Shown: positions 19,483 through 27,322 of the stretch, in pieces
Layout of the letters: each line of letters starts with the position of its first letter
Position numbering within the stretch: position 1 is the stretch's first letter
Source: an uncultured SAR116 cluster alpha proteobacterium
GTDB taxonomy: Bacteria > Pseudomonadota > Alphaproteobacteria > Puniceispirillales > Marisalimonadaceae
Assembly (NCBI GenBank): GCA_902619485.1
Contig: CACNEF010000001.1
Coordinates: 434,001-498,000, forward strand
DNA length: 64,000 bases
Reading direction: 5' to 3'
Notes under the pieces: generated by a model
The model's input: the letters and a program-made list of their open reading frames with translations, nothing else
What the model was told of the DNA's origin: nothing
Database searches by the model: none
Translations under genes and position numbers: made by a program

Positions 19483-19568
19483 ATCGCCTTCGGCGTGCTG
19501 CCCAGATTTCCTTAAATATTCGATCTTTTAGAAGTGTTAACTTTGAAGGTTATTTATTGCAGATCAGT

Positions 19569-20213
19569 CTAATTAATTAATCCCATTACCTCAAAAGTCT
19601 TTTGAACATAGTCAACTAATTCAGCTTTCTTCTCAATTATTTCAATGTCATAATTTGTTTTTTCTGTAAATTCAAAAAATTGTTTTTCATCTTCTTTATC
19701 AAATTTGAATTTAATTTTTTTAGCAATTTCTTTAATTCTTCTATTAACTAAATTATCTATTCTCTTAAGATCACTCTTGTTTAAACTCTCTTCATTTTTA
19801 AAATTTTTAATAGCATCAAATAACCTTTCTTCTTTAGCAATTTCATAATTTTTAATAGATTTATAGCCATTTATTTTATTTCCAAAATTATTATTACTAT
19901 CATAATTATCGTCTGAAGAATTGTTGTTATTGTCATATGAATATGATTGTTCACTAAAATTGTCTTGAACAGATGGTGTTTCTGCAGTTTTACTAGTAGG
20001 TGCATTATCTTTGCTTGACTTAGTAATATTTTCTATACTTTTACTTGCTGAAGCCTCTGTTTTAACTCCTGCATTTGTGTGATCTGATTTATCTGCTTTA
20101 CTTACAGAAACAGTGACACTCACTTTTCCAGAATTTTTGCTGTAGGAAAATGCTTTGTTGTGGATAAGTAATGTAGAAAGTATTAATATAAATATTTTAA
20201 ATAAGATTTTCAT
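19569..20213 (-). CDS. Hypothetical exported protein, Asn/Ser/Lys-rich
   Basis: I do not recognise a family. The 214-aa product has an N-terminal signal peptide (MKILFKIFILILSTLLIHNKAFS). It is followed by a low-complexity Ser/Thr/Lys region and an Asn/Asp/Ser-rich stretch (SYDNNNNSSDDNYDSNNN), then a lysine- and glutamate-rich, probably helical C-terminal half (ENIKKIKFKFDKEDE-type composition). The ATG at 20211-20213 is preferred; a TTG lies five codons upstream. It is likely a periplasmic or surface-exposed protein. It is followed (in its direction) by the tRNA-Gly on the opposite strand. Confidence 0.55.
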   Translation of the reverse strand: MKILFKIFILILSTLLIHNKAFSYSKNSGKVSVTVSVSKADKSDHTNAGVKTEASASKSIENITKSSKDNAPTSKTAETPSVQDNFSEQSYSYDNNNNSSDDNYDSNNNFGNKINGYKSIKNYEIAKEERLFDAIKNFKNEESLNKSDLKRIDNLVNRRIKEIAKKIKFKFDKEDEKQFFEFTEKTNYDIEIIEKKAELVDYVQKTFEVMGLIN

Positions 20214-20294
20214 TGTTTCTGTTTTCAAATTATGAATTGAGTATTAGATATATACAATAAATTGGGTTAAATTTGAAAGAAATAAAATCGTTTA

Positions 20295-20334
20295 TTTGCA
20301 TTCATACTTGTGTTTTTGCATATTTAATTTGCAT
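20295..20334 (+). promoter_or_regulatory. Three TTTGCAT direct repeats upstream of the tandem paralogues
   Basis: TTTGCAT occurs at 20295-20301, 20315-20321 and 20328-20334, that is three times within 40 bp, in the 138-bp gap upstream of the first 114-aa paralogue (start 20352). The spacings (20 and 13 bp) are not periodic. It could be an operator for a regulator or part of a promoter. The role is inferred from position only. Confidence 0.3.
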
Positions 20335-20351
20335 ACTGACAGGTGACATAC

Positions 20352-20696
20352 ATGGTAAAACCAATAACTAAAGAGACTTTATTCATGAATTGCATGGAGC
20401 TAGATTTTGCAACAAAGGTTGAATTAGAGCACTGGATGGCAACTTTTGAAGAAAAAGTATGGACAGAAGATATAATGAAAGAACTATCTAAAGCAGGATT
20501 AGTAAGAAGAACTGTTGCCCAAGTATGGAATAAACAAAATCATAGATTAACAAGTACATTTGAATATGAAGATGAGAATGCTTACAAGGCTTGTCAAAAG
20601 ATAATTGAAGAAAAAGTTATACCTAAAGCACTAGCAAGTTATACCATAAAGTCTAGGAATAATAGGGGGGTAATTTTTTATGATTATAGAAGTTGA
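20352..20696 (+). CDS. Unrecognised 114-aa protein, tandem paralogue A
   Basis: I do not recognise the family. The ATG at 20352 is chosen because it gives the same N-terminus (MVKPITKETLFMN) and length as the downstream copy and sits 6 bp after an AGGTGA ribosome-binding site. The protein is mixed charged, without a signal peptide or membrane segment. Conserved between copies: MELDF, IELEHW-like, LSKAGLVR, QVWNK(Q/E)NHRLT, FEYE, AYK-CQKIIEEKV(I/V)PK, RNNRG and the end DYRS. The strand/helix pattern could suit a ferredoxin-like alpha/beta fold, but that is a guess. Cytosolic. Confidence 0.8.
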   Translation: MVKPITKETLFMNCMELDFATKVELEHWMATFEEKVWTEDIMKELSKAGLVRRTVAQVWNKQNHRLTSTFEYEDENAYKACQKIIEEKVIPKALASYTIKSRNNRGVIFYDYRS

Positions 20697-20782
20697 TTTA
20701 GATCCATATCTAATCCTTAGTGATAATTGTTCTTGATATAGCTATCCAGTTTTTTTGAATAAACCCTCAAAAGGTGCGATAA

Positions 20783-21127
20783 ATGGTAAAACCTATAACT
20801 AAAGAAACTCTATTTATGAATGTTATGGAGTTAGATTTTCCTTCAAAGATTGAATTAGAGCATTGGCTTGAAACCTTTCAAGATAGAATATGGACTGATG
20901 ATTTAATGGCAGAGCTTTCTAAAGCTGGATTGGTTAGAGTAACAGTCTCCCAAGTTTGGAACAAAGAAAATCACAGGCTCACAAGGGTTTTTGAATATGA
21001 GTCTGAGAAAGCATATAAAGACTGTCAAAAAATAATTGAAGAGAAAGTAGTTCCAAAAGTGGGAAAAAATTATAACACAAAATATAGGAACAATAGAGGA
21101 ATTGTTCTTCATGATTATAGAAGTTGA
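20783..21127 (+). CDS. Unrecognised 114-aa protein, tandem paralogue B
   Basis: This is a clear duplicate of the preceding gene, 86 bp downstream, of identical length and with roughly two thirds of its residues identical. It starts MVKPITKETLFMNVMELDF at ATG 20783 (upstream AAAGGTGCGATAA gives a ribosome-binding site) and ends HDYRS. Differences are concentrated in the middle (DDLMAELSKAGLVRVTVSQ) and before the RNNRG motif. Both copies keep intact frames and the same conserved blocks, which argues that both are under selection. Function is unknown. Confidence 0.8.
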   Translation: MVKPITKETLFMNVMELDFPSKIELEHWLETFQDRIWTDDLMAELSKAGLVRVTVSQVWNKENHRLTRVFEYESEKAYKDCQKIIEEKVVPKVGKNYNTKYRNNRGIVLHDYRS

Positions 21128-21241
21128 TTTATAAGTTCAAAATCTATTTTTGAAAATGCACATGAATTGTCAGTCTACTAAATTTTTTTTGATAATGTTT
21201 AGTGATATTGAATATTATTTAAAAAATATTAAATAATTATT

Positions 21242-21343
21242 ATGTCAATAATACAAAAAATCATAGTTATACCATTATTGAAATCTCAAGTTAGACTTTA
21301 TGTTTTCTTTGGTATTCTTTTTTGTTTTTATCAATTTATTTAA
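21242..21343 (+). CDS. Possible 33-aa hydrophobic peptide
   Basis: A short frame MSIIQKIIVIPLLKSQVRLYVFFGILFCFYQFI lies between the tandem paralogues and the 50-aa membrane peptide. Its second half would span a membrane. There is no good ribosome-binding site and chance ORFs of this size are common in AT-rich DNA, so the call is tentative. Its place immediately ahead of another small membrane ORF is the only supporting context. Confidence 0.25.
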   Translation: MSIIQKIIVIPLLKSQVRLYVFFGILFCFYQFI

Positions 21344-21367
21344 TGGTTTGAAAATTAGGAGTTTAAT

Positions 21368-21520
21368 ATGTTTGGATTAGGAATGATTAAAGGAACTATT
21401 ATAGGTATGGGCATAGGAATAATGGCTGGTCTAGCTCTAAAAGAAGTTTGTAGAATGAAAAAAAAGAAAGATCAAATTAGTAAAACTGAAAGTGATATTG
21501 TTGATTCAGAAAATAGTTAA
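21368..21520 (+). CDS. Small single-pass membrane protein, 50 aa
   Basis: ATG at 21368 follows a good ribosome-binding site (ATTAGGAGTTTAATATG). The product begins with a Gly/Ile/Met-rich hydrophobic helix (residues 2-25, containing the GxxxG-like repeats GMIKGTIIGMGIGIMAGLAL) and ends with a basic-to-acidic tail (MKKKKDQISKTESD). The topology suggests a membrane anchor with a cytosolic tail. It is followed after 16 bp by the DUF4174 gene and may be co-transcribed with it. No family is recognised; glycine-rich one-helix proteins of this size are common but poorly characterised. Confidence 0.5.
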   Translation: MFGLGMIKGTIIGMGIGIMAGLALKEVCRMKKKKDQISKTESDIVDSENS

Positions 21521-21536
21521 TAAAAATTAATGAATA

Positions 21537-22085
21537 ATGGATTTAACGAAATACAAATGGAAATGTAGAATACTTTTGTTATGTACGACTTGCTACAGAG
21601 ATAATAACTACAAAAAATCTAAAGATCTTTACCAAACGCATATAAAAGAATTTCATAAAAGACATGTCAAATTAATGTCTTTTAGAAAAAAGGGTCTTAA
21701 GTTTTCTATCAAACTAATAGGTTACGATGGTACTTTAAAAAAAGAATATTCAACTTTAAAACCTAATATTATTTTTGATCTTATAGACTCTATGCCAATG
21801 AGTAAGCAAGACTATCAAGGAAAGTTAAAGCCTCTTAATCTTTCTCTATATTCAGATTATAAGCCTGAGACAACTCTAAAAGGACTTGGATTTAAAAACA
21901 AAGAAAAAGCAACCTACACAATAGATGCAATAAAAGACAGAGACAAAAAATATCAAGTTAATGTTGTGTCCACCATGTTAGGTAGAGCAAAAAAACATCC
22001 AAACAAAACTGCTGATATGGATGAAGCAATATTAGTTTTTGAGAAATGGATGACAAACTATAAAAAGAGCAAGTTTTTAGTATAA
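21537..22085 (+). CDS. DUF4174-like protein with additional C-terminal region
   Basis: The 182-aa protein opens MDLTKYKWKCRILLLCTTCY and reaches LIGYDGTLKKEY and then IFDLIDSMPMSK near residue 90; the wKxRlLl start, LIGxDG and IDxMPM elements match the DUF4174 family. The family's usual end is near here, but this protein adds about 85 residues (TTLKGLGFKNKEKATYTIDAI, then VSTMLGRAKKHPNKTADMDEAI, then FEKWM) that I do not recognise. No signal peptide is evident, whereas many DUF4174 proteins are exported. ATG at 21537; role unknown. Confidence 0.65.
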   Translation: MDLTKYKWKCRILLLCTTCYRDNNYKKSKDLYQTHIKEFHKRHVKLMSFRKKGLKFSIKLIGYDGTLKKEYSTLKPNIIFDLIDSMPMSKQDYQGKLKPLNLSLYSDYKPETTLKGLGFKNKEKATYTIDAIKDRDKKYQVNVVSTMLGRAKKHPNKTADMDEAILVFEKWMTNYKKSKFLV

Positions 22086-22093
22086 TCAAATTA

Positions 22094-22330
22094 TTATTCT
22101 ACTTTGGTATATTTTTGTAATATGTGGGGATCAGAATATGTGACCTCGGTATCACTACCCACAATAACTACACCAATTCCCATTTCTTTAAATTGTTTTA
22201 CAAAATCAGTATATTGTGAATAAGCTTTGTCTGAAGTTTTTTAATCTTTCTATGTGTTGATTATTTAGAGGTTAGTGTCATTAACATTAACAAAAGTTGA
22301 ACTATATTTTCCTTTTTTTAGTAATTTATC
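22094..22330 (-). pseudogene. Remnant of a decayed protein-coding gene
   Basis: The gap from 22086 to 22604 contains no intact gene. On its minus strand, however, protein-like text can be read in successive frames: DKLLKKGKYSSTFVNVNDTN, then NNQHIERLKNF, then a 46-codon run ending VVIVGSDTEVTYSDPHILQKYTKVE and a stop at 22094-22096. The blocks are broken by a stop and two frame changes. I do not recognise the family. The remainder, 22331-22604, shows nothing I can identify. Confidence 0.4.
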
Positions 22331-22604
22331 ATTTTTTAACCTAATGGTATTTTTTAAGTTTTTTTTGCAACTTTGTTTTGAAATTTCAAAACATGAATTC
22401 TTGTAAACATGTAAAATTAAAATTTATAAAACTTTAACATAAATTGAAACTAACTGAAAAAATTAACCAAATTGCCAAATTAATAGTTATGATTTTTAGT
22501 GTCTTGAAAATGTCATATCAAAATTGCTGCACATTATGTATAACTGAAGCATGGAATAGGCTATATTAAGTACTTTGACTGCCTCTAAACTTCAATGAAA
22601 ACGC

Positions 22605-23708
22605 TCAGGAAACACTTAATAAATCAAATCTGACTTTATCTAAGATGTAATAATCATTGAGGTTGTTCGTTATATTTTTTGATGCAATTAAAAAACCTAT
22701 ATATTTCCCATATTTAGGTGACCAAACAATTGAAGTTGCTTTTCCGATTTCAACATCTTTTTTAAAAATTAAGATATTATTAAAAAAAATTGGTTTGTCT
22801 TCTATTTCAAGATTAAATTGAATTTTAAATATATCTTTTTCATAGCCAAGCTCTTTTTGTTTCAATAAAGAAGACTTTCCAATGAATTCATAATCTGAAT
22901 CTAGATTACAAAAATTGCCTAACCCACAATCATAGGGCGTGTCGTTAAGTGTCATCTCATTTCCATAACTAAGAAGATTATTCTCTACTCTCTCAATCAT
23001 ATTTGGACACCCAACCCGAATGTTGAATTCCTTACCATTTTCCATTATTAGGTCCCACAACATAATTGCTTTATTTGGATTACTTAGTAAAATTTCGTAA
23101 CCAGACTGTTTACTGTAACCTGTTTTCGAAATCATAATTTCTTCTTCATTGAATGTTAGTTTAATGAAATTAAAATATTTCAAGTTTTGTATTTCTACAC
23201 CAAAAATTTTTTGAGCTAATTTTTCAGATTTTGGCCCTTGTATAGCAATTGTAAATATATCGGTTTCTCTTACTTCAGAGTAAAATTCTTTTGAATTGTT
23301 AATTGCAGAGACCCAATTAAACAAGTCTGAGTCAGATAAAGAAATTAAAAAATGATTGTCAGCGATGCAAAAAACAACTGGGTCATTTAACAAACCACCT
23401 TCAAAGTTAACTATTGGTGCGTAATAAGCTTTACCGGAAGAAATATTAGAAAAATCTCTACAAAAAAGATATTGCATTAATGATAAAGATTTACTGCCTT
23501 TGACCTCAATAACTCTTTGCGCACATACATCCCATAACTGAACATTTTTTATTAGATGATTATAATCTTCTTCTAATGATTTAAATATTGTGGGTAATAA
23601 TGTGTTATTATAGACAGTATAATTTTTAACACCAGCCATTTCATTTCTAGTAGTAAATGGTGTGCTTCTAATTCTATTAGATGTATTAATTAAAAAACTA
23701 TTAGACAT
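22605..23708 (-). CDS. dmdA: GcvT-family methyltransferase, probable DMSP demethylase
   Basis: A 367-aa tetrahydrofolate-dependent aminomethyltransferase-fold protein. Its N-terminus RIRSTPFTTRNEMAGVKNYTVYNNTLLPT, together with QLWDVCAQRVIEVKG, IVNFEGGLLNDPV and RVGCPNMIERVENNLLSYGNEMT, is of the DmdA type rather than the glycine-cleavage T protein. DmdA transfers a methyl group from dimethylsulfoniopropionate (DMSP) to tetrahydrofolate, giving methylmercaptopropionate and 5-methyl-THF. The divergent neighbour, 51 bp away, is a methylene-THF reductase that could oxidise that product. GcvT-like paralogues with other substrates exist, so the symbol is probable, not certain. Confidence 0.68.
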   Translation of the reverse strand: MSNSFLINTSNRIRSTPFTTRNEMAGVKNYTVYNNTLLPTIFKSLEEDYNHLIKNVQLWDVCAQRVIEVKGSKSLSLMQYLFCRDFSNISSGKAYYAPIVNFEGGLLNDPVVFCIADNHFLISLSDSDLFNWVSAINNSKEFYSEVRETDIFTIAIQGPKSEKLAQKIFGVEIQNLKYFNFIKLTFNEEEIMISKTGYSKQSGYEILLSNPNKAIMLWDLIMENGKEFNIRVGCPNMIERVENNLLSYGNEMTLNDTPYDCGLGNFCNLDSDYEFIGKSSLLKQKELGYEKDIFKIQFNLEIEDKPIFFNNILIFKKDVEIGKATSIVWSPKYGKYIGFLIASKNITNNLNDYYILDKVRFDLLSVS

Positions 23709-23759
23709 TTGTTAGTACCCCAATTAAACAATATCCATAAATTACTTTGGACATATTTT

Positions 23760-24650
23760 ATGAAAAGTAAATTAAGAAAATTACTTAATGAAAAAAAATT
23801 TGTTTTTACAGCTGAAACTTCTCCACCAGATTCTGGCAATAAAGATGTTGTTTTAGATGAAGTAGAATGTCTACACGGTTTAGCTGACGCAATTAACGTT
23901 ACTGATGGAGCTGGGGCAAAATCTCATATGTCAGCTCTTGCGACAGCAGCAATTCTTGCTCAAAATGGTATTGAACCAATTTTACAATTTACCACCAGAG
24001 ACAGAAATAGGATTGCAATACAAGGTGATCTGCTTGGGGGTTGGGCATTGGATATTCCAAACATTCTTTGTTTGTATGGTGATGAGGTTAAAGGCGGAGA
24101 TCAACCAGATACTAAAGAAGTTAGAGATCTAGATACAATTGGTATATTGAGAACTGCTCACGAAATTAAAACAAAAAAAATGTATCCTTCTGGAAGGAAA
24201 ATTAATGATGCACCAGAATTTTTCATTGGTGGAGCAGATACACCATTTAAAATTAACAATGATTTTGATGGCTTAAACTTAATAAGAAAAATTGAAGCTG
24301 GTGTCGAATTTTTTCAAACACAATACGTTTTCGAGGAAGATATTCTAAAAAATTATATGTTAAAGTTAAATGAATTAAATATTACTGACAAAGCTTATTT
24401 CATAATTGGATTAGGAGTAATTAAGTCTGCAAAAAGTGCTAGATGGATGAACAAAAATCTCTTTGGTATTAATATTCCTGAGGAAATAATCAATAGAATT
24501 GAACAATCTAATGACGAAAGCCATGAAGGTATTAAAATTTGTATAGAATTAATAGAAAAATATAAATCTATTGAAGGCGTTAGTGGAATTCATTTAATGG
24601 GATATAAACAAGAAAAAGAAATAGCCTCTGTTATTTCAAATTTTAAATAA
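23760..24650 (+). CDS. metF: 5,10-methylenetetrahydrofolate reductase
   Basis: A flavin TIM-barrel enzyme of 296 aa interconverting 5-methyl- and 5,10-methylene-THF. The start at ATG 23760 gives MKSKLRKLLNEKKFVFTAETSPPDSG, where the catalytic-type Glu in TAETSPP is conserved. Further family segments are DAINVTDGAGAKSHM, ILQFTTRDRN and FFQTQYVFEED near the C-terminal half. The frame extends upstream by 17 codons to a TTG, which I reject. The gene diverges from the DmdA-like gene and may dispose of its 5-methyl-THF product. Confidence 0.92.
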   Translation: MKSKLRKLLNEKKFVFTAETSPPDSGNKDVVLDEVECLHGLADAINVTDGAGAKSHMSALATAAILAQNGIEPILQFTTRDRNRIAIQGDLLGGWALDIPNILCLYGDEVKGGDQPDTKEVRDLDTIGILRTAHEIKTKKMYPSGRKINDAPEFFIGGADTPFKINNDFDGLNLIRKIEAGVEFFQTQYVFEEDILKNYMLKLNELNITDKAYFIIGLGVIKSAKSARWMNKNLFGINIPEEIINRIEQSNDESHEGIKICIELIEKYKSIEGVSGIHLMGYKQEKEIASVISNFK

Positions 24651-24672
24651 ACAATAATCATAATTTATATAA

Positions 24673-25812
24673 CTAAATTTCTTTAACAAAAATTTTATTA
24701 GCTGCCTTTTTTGCCTTCTCCAAAGTTGGAGCTAAAACAATACCCATTCGACGATATGATTTTAAAAATGGTTTTCCAAAGATTCTGTAATCTACATTTT
24801 TATCTTCAAGTGCATCTTCAACACCATCAATGATATAGTTACCCGAAGCATTTTCTTCTGCTAGGATCACATGACTGGCACCAGATTGATTTATTTTAAT
24901 TTCTGGTAAAGGCACTCCCAACAAAACTCTGGCGTGAATATCAAACTGACTAAAATTTTGAGTAAACATAGTAACCATTCCTGTATCATGTGGACGAGGG
25001 CTTAGTTCACTAAAAATCACCTCTTCTTTTTTATCAATAAAAAATTCTACCCCGAATATACCTGACCCACCTAAGTCTAAAACCATTTTTTTTGCAGCCT
25101 CTTGTGCCTTTCTAATTACTTTCTGTGAGCATTTGGCTGGCTGCCAGCTATACTGATAATCACCTCTTTTTTGAAAATGTCCAATAGGTTCACAAAACGT
25201 AACTTTCCCAGATTTTTCTAAAATTGTTAAAAGGGTAATTTCATACTCAAAATCTATGAACTCTTCGACTATTACACGTTTCCTGTTTCCTCTCATATTT
25301 TCGAGTGCAAATTTCCAAGATGCTTTTAACTCATCATCTGAATTTGCATAACTCTGGCCTTTTCCAGAAGAGCTCATAACTGGTTTAACCGCCACTTTTG
25401 TGCCAATTTTCTTTGCCTCTAAAATTAATTCTTCTTCTGCTTCTGCATAAGCAAAATGAGCGGTTTTCAATCCTAAATGTTTCGCTCTATCTCTAATTCT
25501 ATCTCTATTCATAGTTAAATTTACAGCTTTTGCTGACGGTATTACATTATAACCATTTTGCTCAGCATCAATTAGGGCTTTTGTTTCAATAGCCTCAACT
25601 TCTGGTACGATGAAATCTGGTTTATGTTTATTAATTACTGCTTTTAGCTTTTCTTCGTCAAGCATATTAAATACTTCATTTTTATCACTAACTTGCATAG
25701 CAGGAGCATTTTCATAAGCATCACATGCTATAACATTGCATCCAACTCTTTTAAGGCTAATAGTTAATTCTTTACCTAACTCACCACTACCTAGCAGTAA
25801 AATTTTTTTCAT
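24673..25812 (-). CDS. purT: Formate-dependent phosphoribosylglycinamide formyltransferase
   Basis: PurT is the ATP-grasp enzyme that formylates GAR using free formate in purine synthesis. The 379-aa protein shows LLLGSGELGKELTISLKRVG, NRDRIRDRAKHLGLKT, VKPVMSSSGKGQS (ATP-grasp phosphate loop), VEEFIDFEYEITLLT, and VEFFID with SELSPRPHDTGMVT near the metal site, all as in PurT. A formate-using enzyme can link to one-carbon metabolism such as the neighbouring metF and DmdA-like genes. It runs convergently with metF. Confidence 0.95.
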   Translation of the reverse strand: MKKILLLGSGELGKELTISLKRVGCNVIACDAYENAPAMQVSDKNEVFNMLDEEKLKAVINKHKPDFIVPEVEAIETKALIDAEQNGYNVIPSAKAVNLTMNRDRIRDRAKHLGLKTAHFAYAEAEEELILEAKKIGTKVAVKPVMSSSGKGQSYANSDDELKASWKFALENMRGNRKRVIVEEFIDFEYEITLLTILEKSGKVTFCEPIGHFQKRGDYQYSWQPAKCSQKVIRKAQEAAKKMVLDLGGSGIFGVEFFIDKKEEVIFSELSPRPHDTGMVTMFTQNFSQFDIHARVLLGVPLPEIKINQSGASHVILAEENASGNYIIDGVEDALEDKNVDYRIFGKPFLKSYRRMGIVLAPTLEKAKKAANKIFVKEI

Positions 25813-25864
25813 GTAATAACCCTTTTAAGTTTAAATTGACTTAATTCTAGCTTAACGTGATTAG

Positions 25865-26518
25865 ATGATATTAATAAAAACACTTATTAATAAGTTTCTA
25901 AACAAACAAATATCTAAAATTTATAGTAAACGTTTTGATTATTATAATAATACCCCTAAAGGAGTATTTTGGAATAGTAAATTATCACAGGACCTTAGAT
26001 TAAACATTATTTTAGATAAAATATTACAAAACACGAAAAATGAAAAGTGTTCAATTGCAGATATTGGTTGTGGATATGGTAGATTATACGAAATTATCAA
26101 AGAGAGAAACTTAGATAATAAATTTCAATATTATGGGTTTGATATAAATCAGAATTTAATTAATTTTTGCAAAAAAAATAAAGATTTCGAAAATGTTGAA
26201 TTTGCAATAAGTGCATTTCCTTTTAAAAATACTGATTATGTTGTTATGTCAGGCACGTATAATCTTACACCAACAAAAAATATACCTTTGTGGGAAGATT
26301 ATATAATTAAAAATCTTACAACTAATTGGAAATTAGTAAAAAAAGCTATGATTTTTAACTGCTTAATAAAAGAAAAAAAAGAAATAAATAAAGCATTATA
26401 TTATACAGAGTTATCTTGGATAAAAAGGGTTTGTGAGAATAACTTTGGAAAGATAAAAATTTTCAAAAATCAACTTTTAAAAGATGATATTACAATTGTT
26501 ATAAAAAAATCATCTTAA
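25865..26518 (+). CDS. Class I SAM-dependent methyltransferase
   Basis: The 217-aa product carries a SAM-binding motif I, SIADIGCGYGRLYEII, near residues 60-75, with a motif II-like YGFDINQNLI acidic region and DYVVMSGTYNLTP following. These support a Rossmann-fold methyltransferase of unknown substrate. The region is strongly AT-biased and Lys/Asn-rich like the rest of the window. It overlaps the hydrolase gene tail to tail by 9 bp and is divergent from purT. Confidence 0.72.
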   Translation: MILIKTLINKFLNKQISKIYSKRFDYYNNTPKGVFWNSKLSQDLRLNIILDKILQNTKNEKCSIADIGCGYGRLYEIIKERNLDNKFQYYGFDINQNLINFCKKNKDFENVEFAISAFPFKNTDYVVMSGTYNLTPTKNIPLWEDYIIKNLTTNWKLVKKAMIFNCLIKEKKEINKALYYTELSWIKRVCENNFGKIKIFKNQLLKDDITIVIKKSS

Positions 26519-27322
26519 CCTTTTCGCAAATTGATTTAGATGCATAGCAAACTCATTTGGATTTTCTAAAGGTATTAAATGTCCACAATCAGGAAATTCT
26601 AACCTTTGGACATTTTTCATAGAGTTTGCGATCTGATCAATATCATCAGGAATTCTAAAAACTTTATCATAGTGTCCCGTCATAATTAAAACTGGTAATT
26701 CAATTTTAGACCAGTCAATATCCCAGTTAGCTGTTAAAGATCCCTTCATAAGTTTGAAAATACCAGTGGTTTCTTCTAATCCTTTATAATTATTAGGATT
26801 GAGTGCACTTGGTTTCATTTTGTCTAAAAAGAATGGTGAAGCAATTACAGGCATATTCATATCCATTAATAATGATGTACCTCCATAGCGTGCGACATTA
26901 ACCATAGTCTCGTTAATCCATTTTAACCTAGAGTTATTTTTCCTAAGTGTGTTTATTAAAACTAAACCCTTAGACTTAACCCCCTTTTCAAGAGCAAGTG
27001 AAGCATATAATCCACCAATGGATAAACCTACTAAAATAATATTTTTAAGTTTTAATTTTTCTATTAAAAAACACAAATCAGAGACTATTAAATCTGTGTC
27101 TAAATTAAGTTCTTCATTAAATTTACTGTTATCCTGACCTCTAAAATTATAGGTGAGAAAACCATTCCCATCTTCAGTAATTTTATCTCCAATGATTCCG
27201 TTCCACGCGGTTGTGTTACCTGTTAAAGCGTTTACAAAAACGAATGTATGTCCATTACCCTTTGGTTCAGTAAACTCATAATAAATTTCATTTTGATCAT
27301 TAATTTTTAAAATAGACATCAT
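26510..27322 (-). CDS. Alpha/beta hydrolase
   Basis: A 270-aa alpha/beta-fold hydrolase. The nucleophile elbow is GLSIGG in LVGLSIGGLYASLALEKG, the oxyanion/early motif is ALTGNTTAWNG, and the catalytic His sits in DCGHLIPLENP, with an acidic residue in MTGHYDKVFRIP. The nearest kinds are 3-oxoadipate enol-lactonase-like and epoxide-hydrolase-like enzymes, but the substrate cannot be assigned. ATG 27322 overlaps the stop of the preceding membrane-protein gene, suggesting translational coupling. Confidence 0.85.
   Translation of the reverse strand: MMSILKINDQNEIYYEFTEPKGNGHTFVFVNALTGNTTAWNGIIGDKITEDGNGFLTYNFRGQDNSKFNEELNLDTDLIVSDLCFLIEKLKLKNIILVGLSIGGLYASLALEKGVKSKGLVLINTLRKNNSRLKWINETMVNVARYGGTSLLMDMNMPVIASPFFLDKMKPSALNPNNYKGLEETTGIFKLMKGSLTANWDIDWSKIELPVLIMTGHYDKVFRIPDDIDQIANSMKNVQRLEFPDCGHLIPLENPNEFAMHLNQFAKRLR

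Noticed and set aside
19483-19500. CGCC-TTCG-GCG hairpin after tRNA-Gly as a terminator
   Set aside because: The stem is only four base pairs with no T tract following, so it does not meet the form of an intrinsic terminator.
22331-22604. Possible further pieces of the relic gene or a plus-strand ORF
   Set aside because: Short readable runs exist in several frames but none is longer or more protein-like than expected in this composition.
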